Source of the DNA: Collibacillus ludicampi
Lineage (GTDB): Bacteria > Bacillota > Bacilli > Tumebacillales > BOQE01
Length of the DNA: 64,000 nt
Assembly: GCF_023705585.1 (NCBI RefSeq)
Contig: NZ_BOQE01000001.1
Span: 943,341 to 1,007,340, forward strand
Direction: 5' to 3'
The notes under the pieces were generated by a model that was not told the DNA's origin, did no database searches, and saw only the letters and a list, made by a program, of their open reading frames with translations. How positions within the stretch are numbered: the stretch's first letter is position 1; each line of letters starts with the position of its first letter. The position numbers and the translations under genes are program-made. Below, piece by piece: positions 8,185-15,489 of this stretch.

Positions 8185-9627
8185 CTATGCGTTCACCAGC
8201 ACGCCGTTTCGCCCGATGCCTCTTTGCTTTAACCACTTCGGCATCAGGATTTCATCCACTTCGACGCTCACTTTGGGAGCAACCGACAACAGATGTTCCG
8301 CTAATGATTCGCTCACATTGATGCCCCCAACTGCCCCGTCAAACACGATCACTTTGTCCGTACCCGTGGTCTTGTACGCAAATTTCATCGCATCATCGAG
8401 ATTGTCGGCGATCATCGCGTATTTCATATATTCCAGATTTTGCGGGTCGTGTTCAAACAGATCCGCCTGCTCTTTACCGACGACGATTGTGGGAAGTTGT
8501 TGCGCAAAGAACGCGCTTGGGTACCCGATCCACGCGTAGTTTTGCACGACCATGCGGATCGCCGGGTTGACCGGTTTCACTTCCGGAATCAGCGGTTTCC
8601 CGTCTTTTCCGTACAACGCTTCCGCATACCAGGTGTAGGGGGGCAATTTCACATCCAAATCGAACAAATCGGTATTCACACCGACGAAGTTACAGTAAAT
8701 CACCCCTGCAGAAAACACATACGGTACAGGACAAGGAAAATCCAATCCGACAATACATTCGTCGATTTTCCCCAACAATTGAAACACTTTTCCGTAATAA
8801 CGGAGACCGTCGACTGTAATCGTATCGTTGATCCGATAAAGATCATTGTCTGCTTCCACACTGAGCACGCCGCTCGGGGACATGTTCAAAAATACGGCAC
8901 CCACAAATTTGCTTTGCACAAACGGCGATTCGAAGATCGCTCTTGCCGTAAAGTTGGCGCCCCGCGGTCCCAGATTCTGATGATACGTGGAGCGTGTTTC
9001 GATTCGCGCATACGACATCCCAAATGGTTTTACAGCGCGATCCACCTGGCGATGGAAATGAACTTCCCGCACATCGCTGTTATGCACGTGGATAATCCAG
9101 TCTGCATCGTAAGTCCGTTTGAGACCGTAAAGCGTTCCAATTTCGGTTTCAATGGGTATCCCTTCATCAATTGGGGCCATTCCCATGGCGCGGTCAAAAT
9201 GCTGTTTCAAGTGAAAACGTTTGATATATTCTTCCGTCTCACGGAATCGAAGCCCCACGCCTGCACGCAAACGAACCTCTTTGGCTCCCGTACGCCGTTT
9301 AACCACATCATAGACCGTTCGCAGCAATTCGGCATAAGGTTCCCCGCCAAGCAGCGTAAATCCGTGGTGAGAAGCCAACACGTTTACAGTATGATGCGGT
9401 TGAATCATCGACAGATCCACTTTTTCCAAAGCGGCTTCGGCCGCACGACGGATGGCGCTTATGCCTTCCGCGCTCGGGTAGATCACTTCCGGGGTGTCGG
9501 GAAACAATTCTTGCAGCATGAGCGAAGTCATTCCCGGCAGATCCGCAAAACGTTTTTTGACAAGGCTCGGGTCAATTCCATACCGTGAGGCGCGCGGCGG
9601 AAGCGGTTGAATCGGTGCACGATGCAT
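8185..9627 (-). CDS. Divergent LarA-family (nickel-pincer-dependent) enzyme
   Basis: LarA proteins bind nickel-pincer nucleotide and move hydride at C2 of 2-hydroxyacids (racemases and epimerases). Start at 9627 has GGAGGAGG and overlaps the ferredoxin stop as TAATG. Seen, 480 residues: His190, Lys200 and His216 have exactly the spacing of LarA His174, Lys184 (covalent cofactor lysine) and His200 (nickel ligand). The segment RTYDADWIIHVHNSDVREVH aligns with the family's IAIGNVEPHYF region. The N-terminal DHTRP-type substrate motif of LarA is not seen (ASHHGFTLLGG instead), so substrate or reaction probably differs. LarE, LarC and the nickel permease genes nearby support the cofactor. No earlier name is recognised. 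Confidence 0.75.
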   Translation of the reverse strand: MHRAPIQPLPPRASRYGIDPSLVKKRFADLPGMTSLMLQELFPDTPEVIYPSAEGISAIRRAAEAALEKVDLSMIQPHHTVNVLASHHGFTLLGGEPYAELLRTVYDVVKRRTGAKEVRLRAGVGLRFRETEEYIKRFHLKQHFDRAMGMAPIDEGIPIETEIGTLYGLKRTYDADWIIHVHNSDVREVHFHRQVDRAVKPFGMSYARIETRSTYHQNLGPRGANFTARAIFESPFVQSKFVGAVFLNMSPSGVLSVEADNDLYRINDTITVDGLRYYGKVFQLLGKIDECIVGLDFPCPVPYVFSAGVIYCNFVGVNTDLFDLDVKLPPYTWYAEALYGKDGKPLIPEVKPVNPAIRMVVQNYAWIGYPSAFFAQQLPTIVVGKEQADLFEHDPQNLEYMKYAMIADNLDDAMKFAYKTTGTDKVIVFDGAVGGINVSESLAEHLLSVAPKVSVEVDEILMPKWLKQRGIGRNGVLVNA

Positions 9628-10280
9628 TATTCTTCCTCCTCCTTTACAGCGCAAGATAGATGGGATTGCGGCGCGTTTCGAATGGTTTCCAAAAACTCGA
9701 TGTCTGCGTCAAAATAAAATCCGCGTTGCGCATATTTCTCTTTCACGTGATCCGGAATATCCCAGATTGTGGGGGTTGCACCGTACCACTGATAGCGCCC
9801 GTTCGGAGATTCCGGTTCAATCCCTGCCGAGCGCAGCAGGCGCATCGCCGGTTGCAGGCATTCCACCGTACAACCTGTGCGCAATCCGGTCGCCATGGAG
9901 ATTTTATCGGGCGTATCCGCTCCCTGCAGAATGGCGGCAGCCACCTCTTCCGCACGAGTGCTTGTGCAGTAGCAAACAATTTGTTCCGGATGCAAATGAG
10001 CGTCATAACACAATTTCCGGATCTGTTCCGATTGGTGAATGTCCACGCCGATGACGCGCGGTTCATCCAATTTCGCCATCTGAATCGCGTCGAAAGGACA
10101 ACGTTGTTCGCACGCTGTACATCCCGTACAGGACTCTTCATGAACAACCGCTAATTTTTTTGCTTTGGTTCCCGGAACCGGCTCCATCGTAATGGCCAAG
10201 GTGGGGCATACTTGTGCACAAATCTTGCATCCGGTGCATTTGTCATTGAGAATGACCGCCATCGTGTTAATGAGACGCAT
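9627..10280 (-). CDS. 2x[4Fe-4S] ferredoxin fused to BFD-like [2Fe-2S] domain
   Basis: Electron carrier. Start chosen at 10280 (GGAGGGGAG upstream). Seen, 217 residues: two classical clusters C15-C18-C21-C25 and C51-C54-C57-C61, then a BFD-type domain with C103, C105, C137 and C141 (IVCYCTSTRAEEV ... RTGCTVEC), then about 75 residues ending in acidic EEEE. First gene of the minus-strand operon, 76 bases downstream of the -12 element of a strong sigma-54 promoter. Its tight coupling to the LarA-like enzyme suggests redox chemistry, either a net oxidation by that enzyme or supply of electrons for cofactor maintenance. Partner is inferred from position only. Confidence 0.9.
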   Translation of the reverse strand: MRLINTMAVILNDKCTGCKICAQVCPTLAITMEPVPGTKAKKLAVVHEESCTGCTACEQRCPFDAIQMAKLDEPRVIGVDIHQSEQIRKLCYDAHLHPEQIVCYCTSTRAEEVAAAILQGADTPDKISMATGLRTGCTVECLQPAMRLLRSAGIEPESPNGRYQWYGATPTIWDIPDHVKEKYAQRGFYFDADIEFLETIRNAPQSHLSCAVKEEEE

Positions 10281-10355
10281 CCTTTCACTCCCCTCCAGTA
10301 AGAACATTCAGTATAGGCAGAAACGTTTATTACTCTTTCCGCCACCATTTACGAA

Positions 10356-10371
10356 TGCAAATCCTGTGCCA
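10356..10371 (-). promoter_or_regulatory. Sigma-54 promoter of the ferredoxin/LarA-like operon
   Basis: Minus strand TGGCACAGGATTTGCA: exact TGGCAC-N5-TTGCA consensus with GG and GC at correct spacing. It lies 76 bases before the ferredoxin ATG. A sigma-54 activator is encoded in the same operon. Confidence 0.9.
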
Positions 10372-10431
10372 CTCGGAGATTTCAGAGAAATCAAATCAAA
10401 TGGAACTACATCGTTTCCATAAACAACGATA

Positions 10432-10469
10432 AGTTTCCAAAATATTTGGAAACTATGCGATTCCATCAT
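10432..10469. promoter_or_regulatory. Candidate enhancer (UAS) for the sigma-54 activator
   Basis: A perfect 23-base palindrome (10432-10454; arms AGTTTCCAAA / TTTGGAAACT) is followed by TATGCGATTCCATCAT (10454-10469). A near-identical 16-mer, TATGCGTTTCCATAAT, lies at 24101-24116 upstream of the lactate-permease-family gene. Position between two divergent -24/-12 promoters fits an activator-binding region serving both. Confidence 0.65.
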
Positions 10470-10529
10470 CGAGGCTTGGTTACCAGTAGAAGCTTGCTAT
10501 GCATGGAAATGGAACCATTGACGGCCTCG

Positions 10530-10545
10530 TGGCATCTGATTTGCA
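10530..10545 (+). promoter_or_regulatory. Sigma-54 promoter of the larC-like gene
   Basis: TGGCATCTGATTTGCA, one mismatch to the -24 hexamer, correct GG-N10-GC spacing, 70 bases before the ATG at 10616. Divergent from the promoter at 10356-10371. Confidence 0.85.
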
Positions 10546-10615
10546 AATCAATAAGGAAAATAGGTTTTCATACTTACACTGCGACCATTTTTTCAGCGTG
10601 AAAGGAAAGAGTACA

Positions 10616-11836
10616 ATGAACACGGCGTACATCGAATGTTTTTCCGGCGCAGACTGTGAGATTTTTCTGGGGGCGTGGTTTGATCTTGGGTTATCTCTAG
10701 ACGTTTGGAAACGGTACATGGCCAAGCTGGATATCAAAGGGGATGACATTACGGTTGAACGAGTGAAGCTGAAGGGAATTGCAGCCACAAAAGTGACCAT
10801 AAACACGCGTCATATACCGAGGTCCTTGCATCTTTCGGATATTGAACAAATCATTGATCACTGCGAATTTCCAATAATTGTAAAAGAAAAGAGTAAGCAG
10901 ATCTTTCATCACTGGGCCATTGCAGAGGCGACCGTTAGTGAAACTCTCCCGGAGAATATCTGTTTCCATCTAACAGACACATCCGACTCTCTCGAAAAAA
11001 TCGTCGGAAACGTGCTAGCTTGGCATTTGCTCGGGGAACCGGCTTGCTTTATTACAAACATTCAGGTAGGCGGCGGGTTCGTACCGTGCGCAGACGGTTT
11101 TAAGCCAGTACCGACACCGGCAACAACACATTTATTGTTAGGCTATCCTATCTTTTCTTCCGGGGTTTGGGGCGAAACAATCTCCCCAGCCGCCGCCGCT
11201 CTCATTCGCACCTTGGCACTTCCCGCCCCGCAGGAGACATTTATTGGACAAAAAATAGGATATGGGGCGGGACACCGGGATCTTCCAATCGCTAACCTCC
11301 TGCGCATCCAACTCGGGAGATGGTACTCTGAATCCCCTACCGGAGAATCTGTTGATCGGGAAGAGGATGCAGCAAAACGGACAGTCGTGATTGAAACCAA
11401 TATCGACGACATGAATCCGGAATGGGCAGGGCATCTGGTTGAACGTCTTTTGTCAATGGGCGCAATGGATGCCTACTGGATTCCTGTGGTCATGAAAAAA
11501 GGACGCCCGGGTCTCCAGTTGCGAGTCGCGTGCTCCGCGGAACGGCAGATGGCCTTGCAAGAAGAGATTGTCAGGCAAACAACGACGATCGGGATGCGTT
11601 ATTATGAGGTGGGAAAATGGTCCGTACCGCATAAAATCGTCTACGTCTCGACAGTGTACGGAGAAATGCCGGTGAAACTGGCGTATTTGGGAAGTGAAGT
11701 TGTCAACGTGGCCCCGGAATACGAATTCTGCCGCCAGTCGGCGGAACGACTCGGCATTCCGGTCAAACTGGTTTATCAGACGGTTTTAGCTGAGGCGATC
11801 AAAGAGTATCGTCTGCCATTGAAGTCAAATCGCTGA
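10616..11836 (+). CDS. larC: LarC-like nickel-insertion protein for the pincer cofactor
   Basis: LarC inserts nickel into the bis-thiocarboxylate pyridinium mononucleotide in a CTP-dependent step. Start chosen at 10616 (MNTAYIECFSG) after GAAAGGAAAG and downstream of the sigma-54 promoter. Seen, 406 residues as one uninterrupted frame (some species split it by frameshift): IETNIDDMNPE, MKKGRPG, TTIGMRYYE and VAPEYEFCRQSAERLGIPVKLV are conserved C-terminal landmarks. The usual N-terminal CFSGISGDM is altered to CFSGADCEI, and the His-rich linker is reduced. Paralogue or specialised form is possible; family membership is solid. It is co-regulated with the LarA-like operon through the shared control region. 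Confidence 0.88.
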   Translation: MNTAYIECFSGADCEIFLGAWFDLGLSLDVWKRYMAKLDIKGDDITVERVKLKGIAATKVTINTRHIPRSLHLSDIEQIIDHCEFPIIVKEKSKQIFHHWAIAEATVSETLPENICFHLTDTSDSLEKIVGNVLAWHLLGEPACFITNIQVGGGFVPCADGFKPVPTPATTHLLLGYPIFSSGVWGETISPAAAALIRTLALPAPQETFIGQKIGYGAGHRDLPIANLLRIQLGRWYSESPTGESVDREEDAAKRTVVIETNIDDMNPEWAGHLVERLLSMGAMDAYWIPVVMKKGRPGLQLRVACSAERQMALQEEIVRQTTTIGMRYYEVGKWSVPHKIVYVSTVYGEMPVKLAYLGSEVVNVAPEYEFCRQSAERLGIPVKLVYQTVLAEAIKEYRLPLKSNR

Positions 11837-11875
11837 CTCGCATGTATCACCCTTAGTCTGTGGCACCTGCGATCT

Positions 11876-12005
11876 TGAGTGCTTGGGTGGATATATCGCT
11901 TTGCGCTTGGGTTCGATGAAGGTCGTCTTTGAGGCATATGCTTTGGAACTTTTCATTCTTTGATGTTGCCACTTGCGGCATGGAGGACAACTTTCGCCCT
12001 TCGAG
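11876..12005. repeat. Partial copy of a dispersed intergenic repeat
   Basis: GTGCTTGGGTGGATATATCG and the following bases (ctttgcgcttgggttcgatg, aaggtcgtc) recur almost exactly at 48759-48809; an end similar to TTTTCATTCTTTGATG recurs near 48938. No open frame of interest. It fills most of the gap between larC and the Zn-alcohol dehydrogenase. Confidence 0.7.
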
Positions 12006-12043
12006 ACTTTCACCTATAGATAACGTTCATGCCGGCGCATACG

Positions 12044-12073
12044 GCAAAGGAACGGTTTGAACCGTTCCTTTGC
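12044..12073. terminator. Hairpin between convergent genes
   Basis: GCAAAGGAACGGTT, a two-base loop, then AACCGTTCCTTTGC: a perfect 14-bp stem between the end of larC and the end of the Zn-alcohol dehydrogenase gene. No strong T tract on either side, so efficiency is uncertain. Confidence 0.55.
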
Positions 12074-12083
12074 CCACTACAGG

Positions 12084-13129
12084 TCAATCATTGTATAAAA
12101 TCACTTTCATCGCTTTTTCTTTGGCAGCATGGCGAAACACTTCATAAGCCTGCATGATCTGGTTCAGCGGAAAGCGGTGGGTGATCAATTGTTCCGGTTG
12201 GATCTTCCCAGATTGCACTGTCTTTAACAGCATCGGTGTCGTACTCGTGCTAACCAGCCCGGTCGTGATCGTGACATTGCGAAGCCACAATTGTTCCAAG
12301 CGCAGATCGACAGGCTTGCCGTGAACGCCAACGTTCGCCAGCCGTCCGCCGGGCTTTAGGATTTGCTGACAGATGTCGAAGGTCACCGGGAAACCAACGG
12401 CCTCAATCGCTACATCGACGCCTTTTCCATCCGTTAATTCCATCACTTGCTCAACCGCATTTCCCTCGGCACTGTTCACGGTTTTGGTAGCTCCGAACTT
12501 TTTGGACTGCTCCAGGCGGTTATCGTCGAGGTCGACCATAATGATCTCTGCCGGCGAATAAAGTTGCGCTGTCAAGAGTGCCGACATCCCGACCGGCCCG
12601 GCTCCGACGATAGCGACCACATCCCCCGGCTGAACGCCGCCGTTGATCACCCCGATTTCCAAACTTGTCGGCAAAATGTCGCTCAACATGACAAGCGCTT
12701 CCTCATCGCATCCCGGAGGAATGTGATACAGGCTCGTATCGGCATAAGGGATACGAACGTATTCCGCCTGGGTACCGTCAATCAGGTGTCCCAAAATCCA
12801 ACCGCCGTCTTCACAGTGGGCGTACATGGCTTTTTTGCAATAATCGCATCTTCCACAAGAAGTGATACAAGAAATCAGCACTCTGTCGCCGGGCTTGAAA
12901 TTATTCACACCCGGGCCGACTTCCTCCACAATTCCGACTCCTTCGTGTCCCAGGGTTCGGCCGTCGGTTACCGCCGGCACATCACCGCCTAAGATATGCA
13001 AATCTGTGCCGCAAATCGTCGTTTTGGTGATTCTTACGATTGCATCCGTCGGTTTCTGAATCGTCGGCTTGTCCTTCTCTTCTCTACCCATTCGATCTTT
13101 CCCGGTCCTCGGAAAACGAGCGCTTTCAT
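12084..13129 (-). pseudogene. Zn-dependent alcohol dehydrogenase, frameshifted near codon 16
   Basis: Medium-chain NAD(P)/zinc alcohol dehydrogenase family. The body (335 codons from an internal ATG at 13091) has the catalytic CGTDLH, GHE, four structural cysteines (CGRCDYCKKAMYAHC) and GAGPVG. The expected N-terminus lies upstream in another frame: ATG at 13129 with GGGAGG and MKALVFRGPGKIEW, which is standard for the family. The two frames differ by two bases, joined at a GA-rich stretch (GTAGAGAAGAGAAGG), so one base lost or two gained would explain it. The internal ATG has only a weak ribosome site. It is either a broken gene, a sequence error, or a shortened protein. Confidence 0.8.
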
Positions 13130-13272
13130 AAAAATACCTCCCGTTTTAGAATGGCTGCTGATCTCGGCACCGTCGCGTCTTTTTTACCTATTTCCTCCTA
13201 GGTTTCACACTCCCACAGGTAAACTGAAATTTTATCTGTGTATATGAGTGTAAGATTGTATGGGCAAAGAAA

Positions 13273-13290
13273 TTGTGATGGATTTCACAA
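13273..13290. promoter_or_regulatory. Crp/Fnr-type operator
   Basis: TTGTGATGGATTTCACAA, a perfect TTGTGA-N6-TCACAA palindrome in the gap between the alcohol dehydrogenase and the divergent Crp/Fnr regulator gene. It could serve either or both. Confidence 0.75.
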
Positions 13291-13402
13291 AAAAGGGGAT
13301 GTTCACAAAAAATCAACATTACGGTTATAGTTTTGTCACTTGATAAGTCGTAGCAGATTTGTTTTTTTATAAACAGTAGAAGCATCCTTGGAGGAAGATA
13401 CG

Positions 13403-14083
13403 ATGCCATCTGCACGAAAGAATTCCCTACGCAAGTTTCCCGTCTTTCACACACTCTCTGAGCAGCGCATGATGGAGATCATGAAATACGCTTTTTTCCG
13501 GAAGTATCATAAGGGCCAGATCTTGTTCATGGAGGGAGATCCGCGGGATCGGATCTATCTTTTGCTTAACGGCTATATCAAGCTGGTCAGGATGAACGAT
13601 GATTGTACCAGCCCATTTTTCTTGTATCTTAAGCCGTATAGCATTTTCCCCTGTATCGGACTGTTCCAGGACAGACATTACCGTTTTTCCGGAGAAGCCG
13701 TAACCGATGTTGAACTCATCTATTTCCCGACGGCCAAATTTGAATGGTTGATCCAGAAAGACCCCACTGTCCTGATTAATTGGATACGTATCATGGACGA
13801 CAAGATGCATGAACTTGAAATACGGATCCAAAAGTTGACTCAAGTCCACGCCACCGATCGGGTGCGTCAACTGATCAGTCTCCTCATCAAGGACATCGGA
13901 GAGAAAACGGATGCCTCCACCATCCGCATTCCCTGTCCGCTCACTACCACCGACCTGGCCAGAATGGCCGGCACCAGCCGGGAGACAGTCAGTCACGTCC
14001 TACAGAAATACAAAGCTTCCGGCAAACTGATGATCGAATCAAAAATCATCACAATCACCGATCCCGCGTTTTTTATGAGATGA
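13403..14083 (+). CDS. Crp/Fnr-family transcriptional regulator
   Basis: Start chosen at 13403 (MPSARKNS) with TTGGAGGA upstream. Seen, 226 residues: cyclic-nucleotide-binding-type beta barrel (KGQILFMEGDPRDRIYLLLNGYIKL), long dimer helix, and winged helix with TTTDLARMAGTSRETVSHVLQKYK as recognition helix. There is no N-terminal Fnr cysteine cluster, so oxygen sensing by an iron-sulfur cluster is not indicated; the ligand is unknown. The good palindrome at 13273-13290 suggests autoregulation and control of the divergent alcohol dehydrogenase. Its 3' end overlaps the convergent UbiD gene by 11 bases. Confidence 0.9.
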   Translation: MPSARKNSLRKFPVFHTLSEQRMMEIMKYAFFRKYHKGQILFMEGDPRDRIYLLLNGYIKLVRMNDDCTSPFFLYLKPYSIFPCIGLFQDRHYRFSGEAVTDVELIYFPTAKFEWLIQKDPTVLINWIRIMDDKMHELEIRIQKLTQVHATDRVRQLISLLIKDIGEKTDASTIRIPCPLTTTDLARMAGTSRETVSHVLQKYKASGKLMIESKIITITDPAFFMR

Positions 14084-15473
14084 CATGGACTCCTTCAAGG
14101 TGAACCGATCGGAGAGAAGTTTCAGGACTGATATAATCCTCCAAATGGATCTCATCATAACCGGGAATTCGTATTCGCAAATACCGCATAGGTTCACTGT
14201 TTAAAGGAACTGTGCAATCCAATCCCATCTTCGACCCGACCCCGTTATCGGTTGACGGATCCAGTTTTGATCCCTGAGCACCATGGATCACGACTAAATC
14301 CCTTTCCGCCTGAAAGCGGGTCGCGATTGCCCACTCCACCTCTTCCATATTAAATATGTCTACTTCTTCATCTACGACAACTACGTGTTTTATATCAAAA
14401 CTGTTGGCAAGTGCGGCAAAAATCGCATTCTTCCCTTCACCCTCGTTACGTTTTTTTATCGAAACGATTGCATGATAGCGACAGGTTCCCCCTGGGCTCA
14501 TGTGTACCGCTTTCACCGTCGGCACAGTCTGTCGAATGCTCTGGAACAGGCTTGCTTCGCGCGGAATGCCCCCAAGAAGAAGATGCTCATAGCCCGCCGG
14601 TACAATCGTATAAAAAATCGGGTGGTTTCGATGAGTGACCGCTGTGATCTGTACGACTTCCTTATCGCTCCGGGGACCGTAGTATTTCGGAAATTCCCCG
14701 AAAGGACCTTCCGGCTCGCGGACATGCGGAAGGATTTTGCCCTCCAGCACAATTTCCGCATACGCAGGCACATCGATGTCAACCGTCTCGCAACGAACGA
14801 CTTCAAGCGGTTCTCCACGCAGGGCGCTCGCAATTTCAAGTTCATCCACACCGAATGGAGTGCTCGCTTGGGAAGCGAGCAACGTCACCGGATCGACCCC
14901 GATCACAATCGCGCATTCAAGCGGCCTGCCCTCCTCTTCAGCCTGTTTGTATAAATGAAACGTGTGGCGGGGAAGGAGCAAAGCCCCCAGTTTGTCTTTC
15001 CCTGAAACTTGCAAACGGTGAATCGAAACGTTTTGCTTGCGGGTGACCGGATCCCGGACAATAAACAATCCGGCTGTGATGTAGTTGCCCGAATCCTTCT
15101 CATGGTGAACCGGAATCGGAAACAGCTTCATCAAATCGATGTTTTCCCGAATGATATTTTCTTTGACCGGCGCTTGCTCCCTCTCCACATGCCGGCATGG
15201 GACAGGGGAATCAACTGCCTTGGTAAACTTCGGAATAATCCCGTACGGATCCGTGTCCAACGCTTCCGCAAAATCTTCCCGGGTTGAGCAAATTCCTGAC
15301 ACAACAGGCACCGTATACTCTTCCACCTGGGTGAAATAGACCGCCTTTTTACCGTCCAATTTTTTTGCCACCGCGGCAAGTTCAAATTCTAAACCGACCT
15401 TTTTCCCGATGACAGCCAAACGGCCCACCGATTCCAGATATTCAAGCCAGGTTCGAAATGTCTTTGCTTTCAT
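14073..15473 (-). CDS. UbiD-family prenylated-FMN-dependent (de)carboxylase
   Basis: Reversible non-oxidative decarboxylase of aromatic or alpha,beta-unsaturated acids using prenyl-FMN. Seen, 466 residues: NVSIHRLQV (metal/cofactor site), the catalytic REPEGPFGEFPKYYG with the conserved glutamate, TAVTHRNHPIFYT, and SPGGTCRYHAIVSIKK. The UbiX prenyltransferase that makes the cofactor is not in this window. It is 16 bases downstream of the sodium:solute symporter gene, so the pair probably imports and decarboxylates one acid. Substrate cannot be read from sequence; hydroxybenzoate-type enzymes and others share these motifs. Confidence 0.93.
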   Translation of the reverse strand: MKAKTFRTWLEYLESVGRLAVIGKKVGLEFELAAVAKKLDGKKAVYFTQVEEYTVPVVSGICSTREDFAEALDTDPYGIIPKFTKAVDSPVPCRHVEREQAPVKENIIRENIDLMKLFPIPVHHEKDSGNYITAGLFIVRDPVTRKQNVSIHRLQVSGKDKLGALLLPRHTFHLYKQAEEEGRPLECAIVIGVDPVTLLASQASTPFGVDELEIASALRGEPLEVVRCETVDIDVPAYAEIVLEGKILPHVREPEGPFGEFPKYYGPRSDKEVVQITAVTHRNHPIFYTIVPAGYEHLLLGGIPREASLFQSIRQTVPTVKAVHMSPGGTCRYHAIVSIKKRNEGEGKNAIFAALANSFDIKHVVVVDEEVDIFNMEEVEWAIATRFQAERDLVVIHGAQGSKLDPSTDNGVGSKMGLDCTVPLNSEPMRYLRIRIPGYDEIHLEDYISPETSLRSVHLEGVHVIS

Positions 15474-15489
15474 TGAATGAGCTCCTTCC

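Noticed and set aside
8440-9588. 382-codon frame on the plus strand
   Set aside because: It is the antisense shadow of the LarA-like gene, which has ribosome site, coupling and family motifs.
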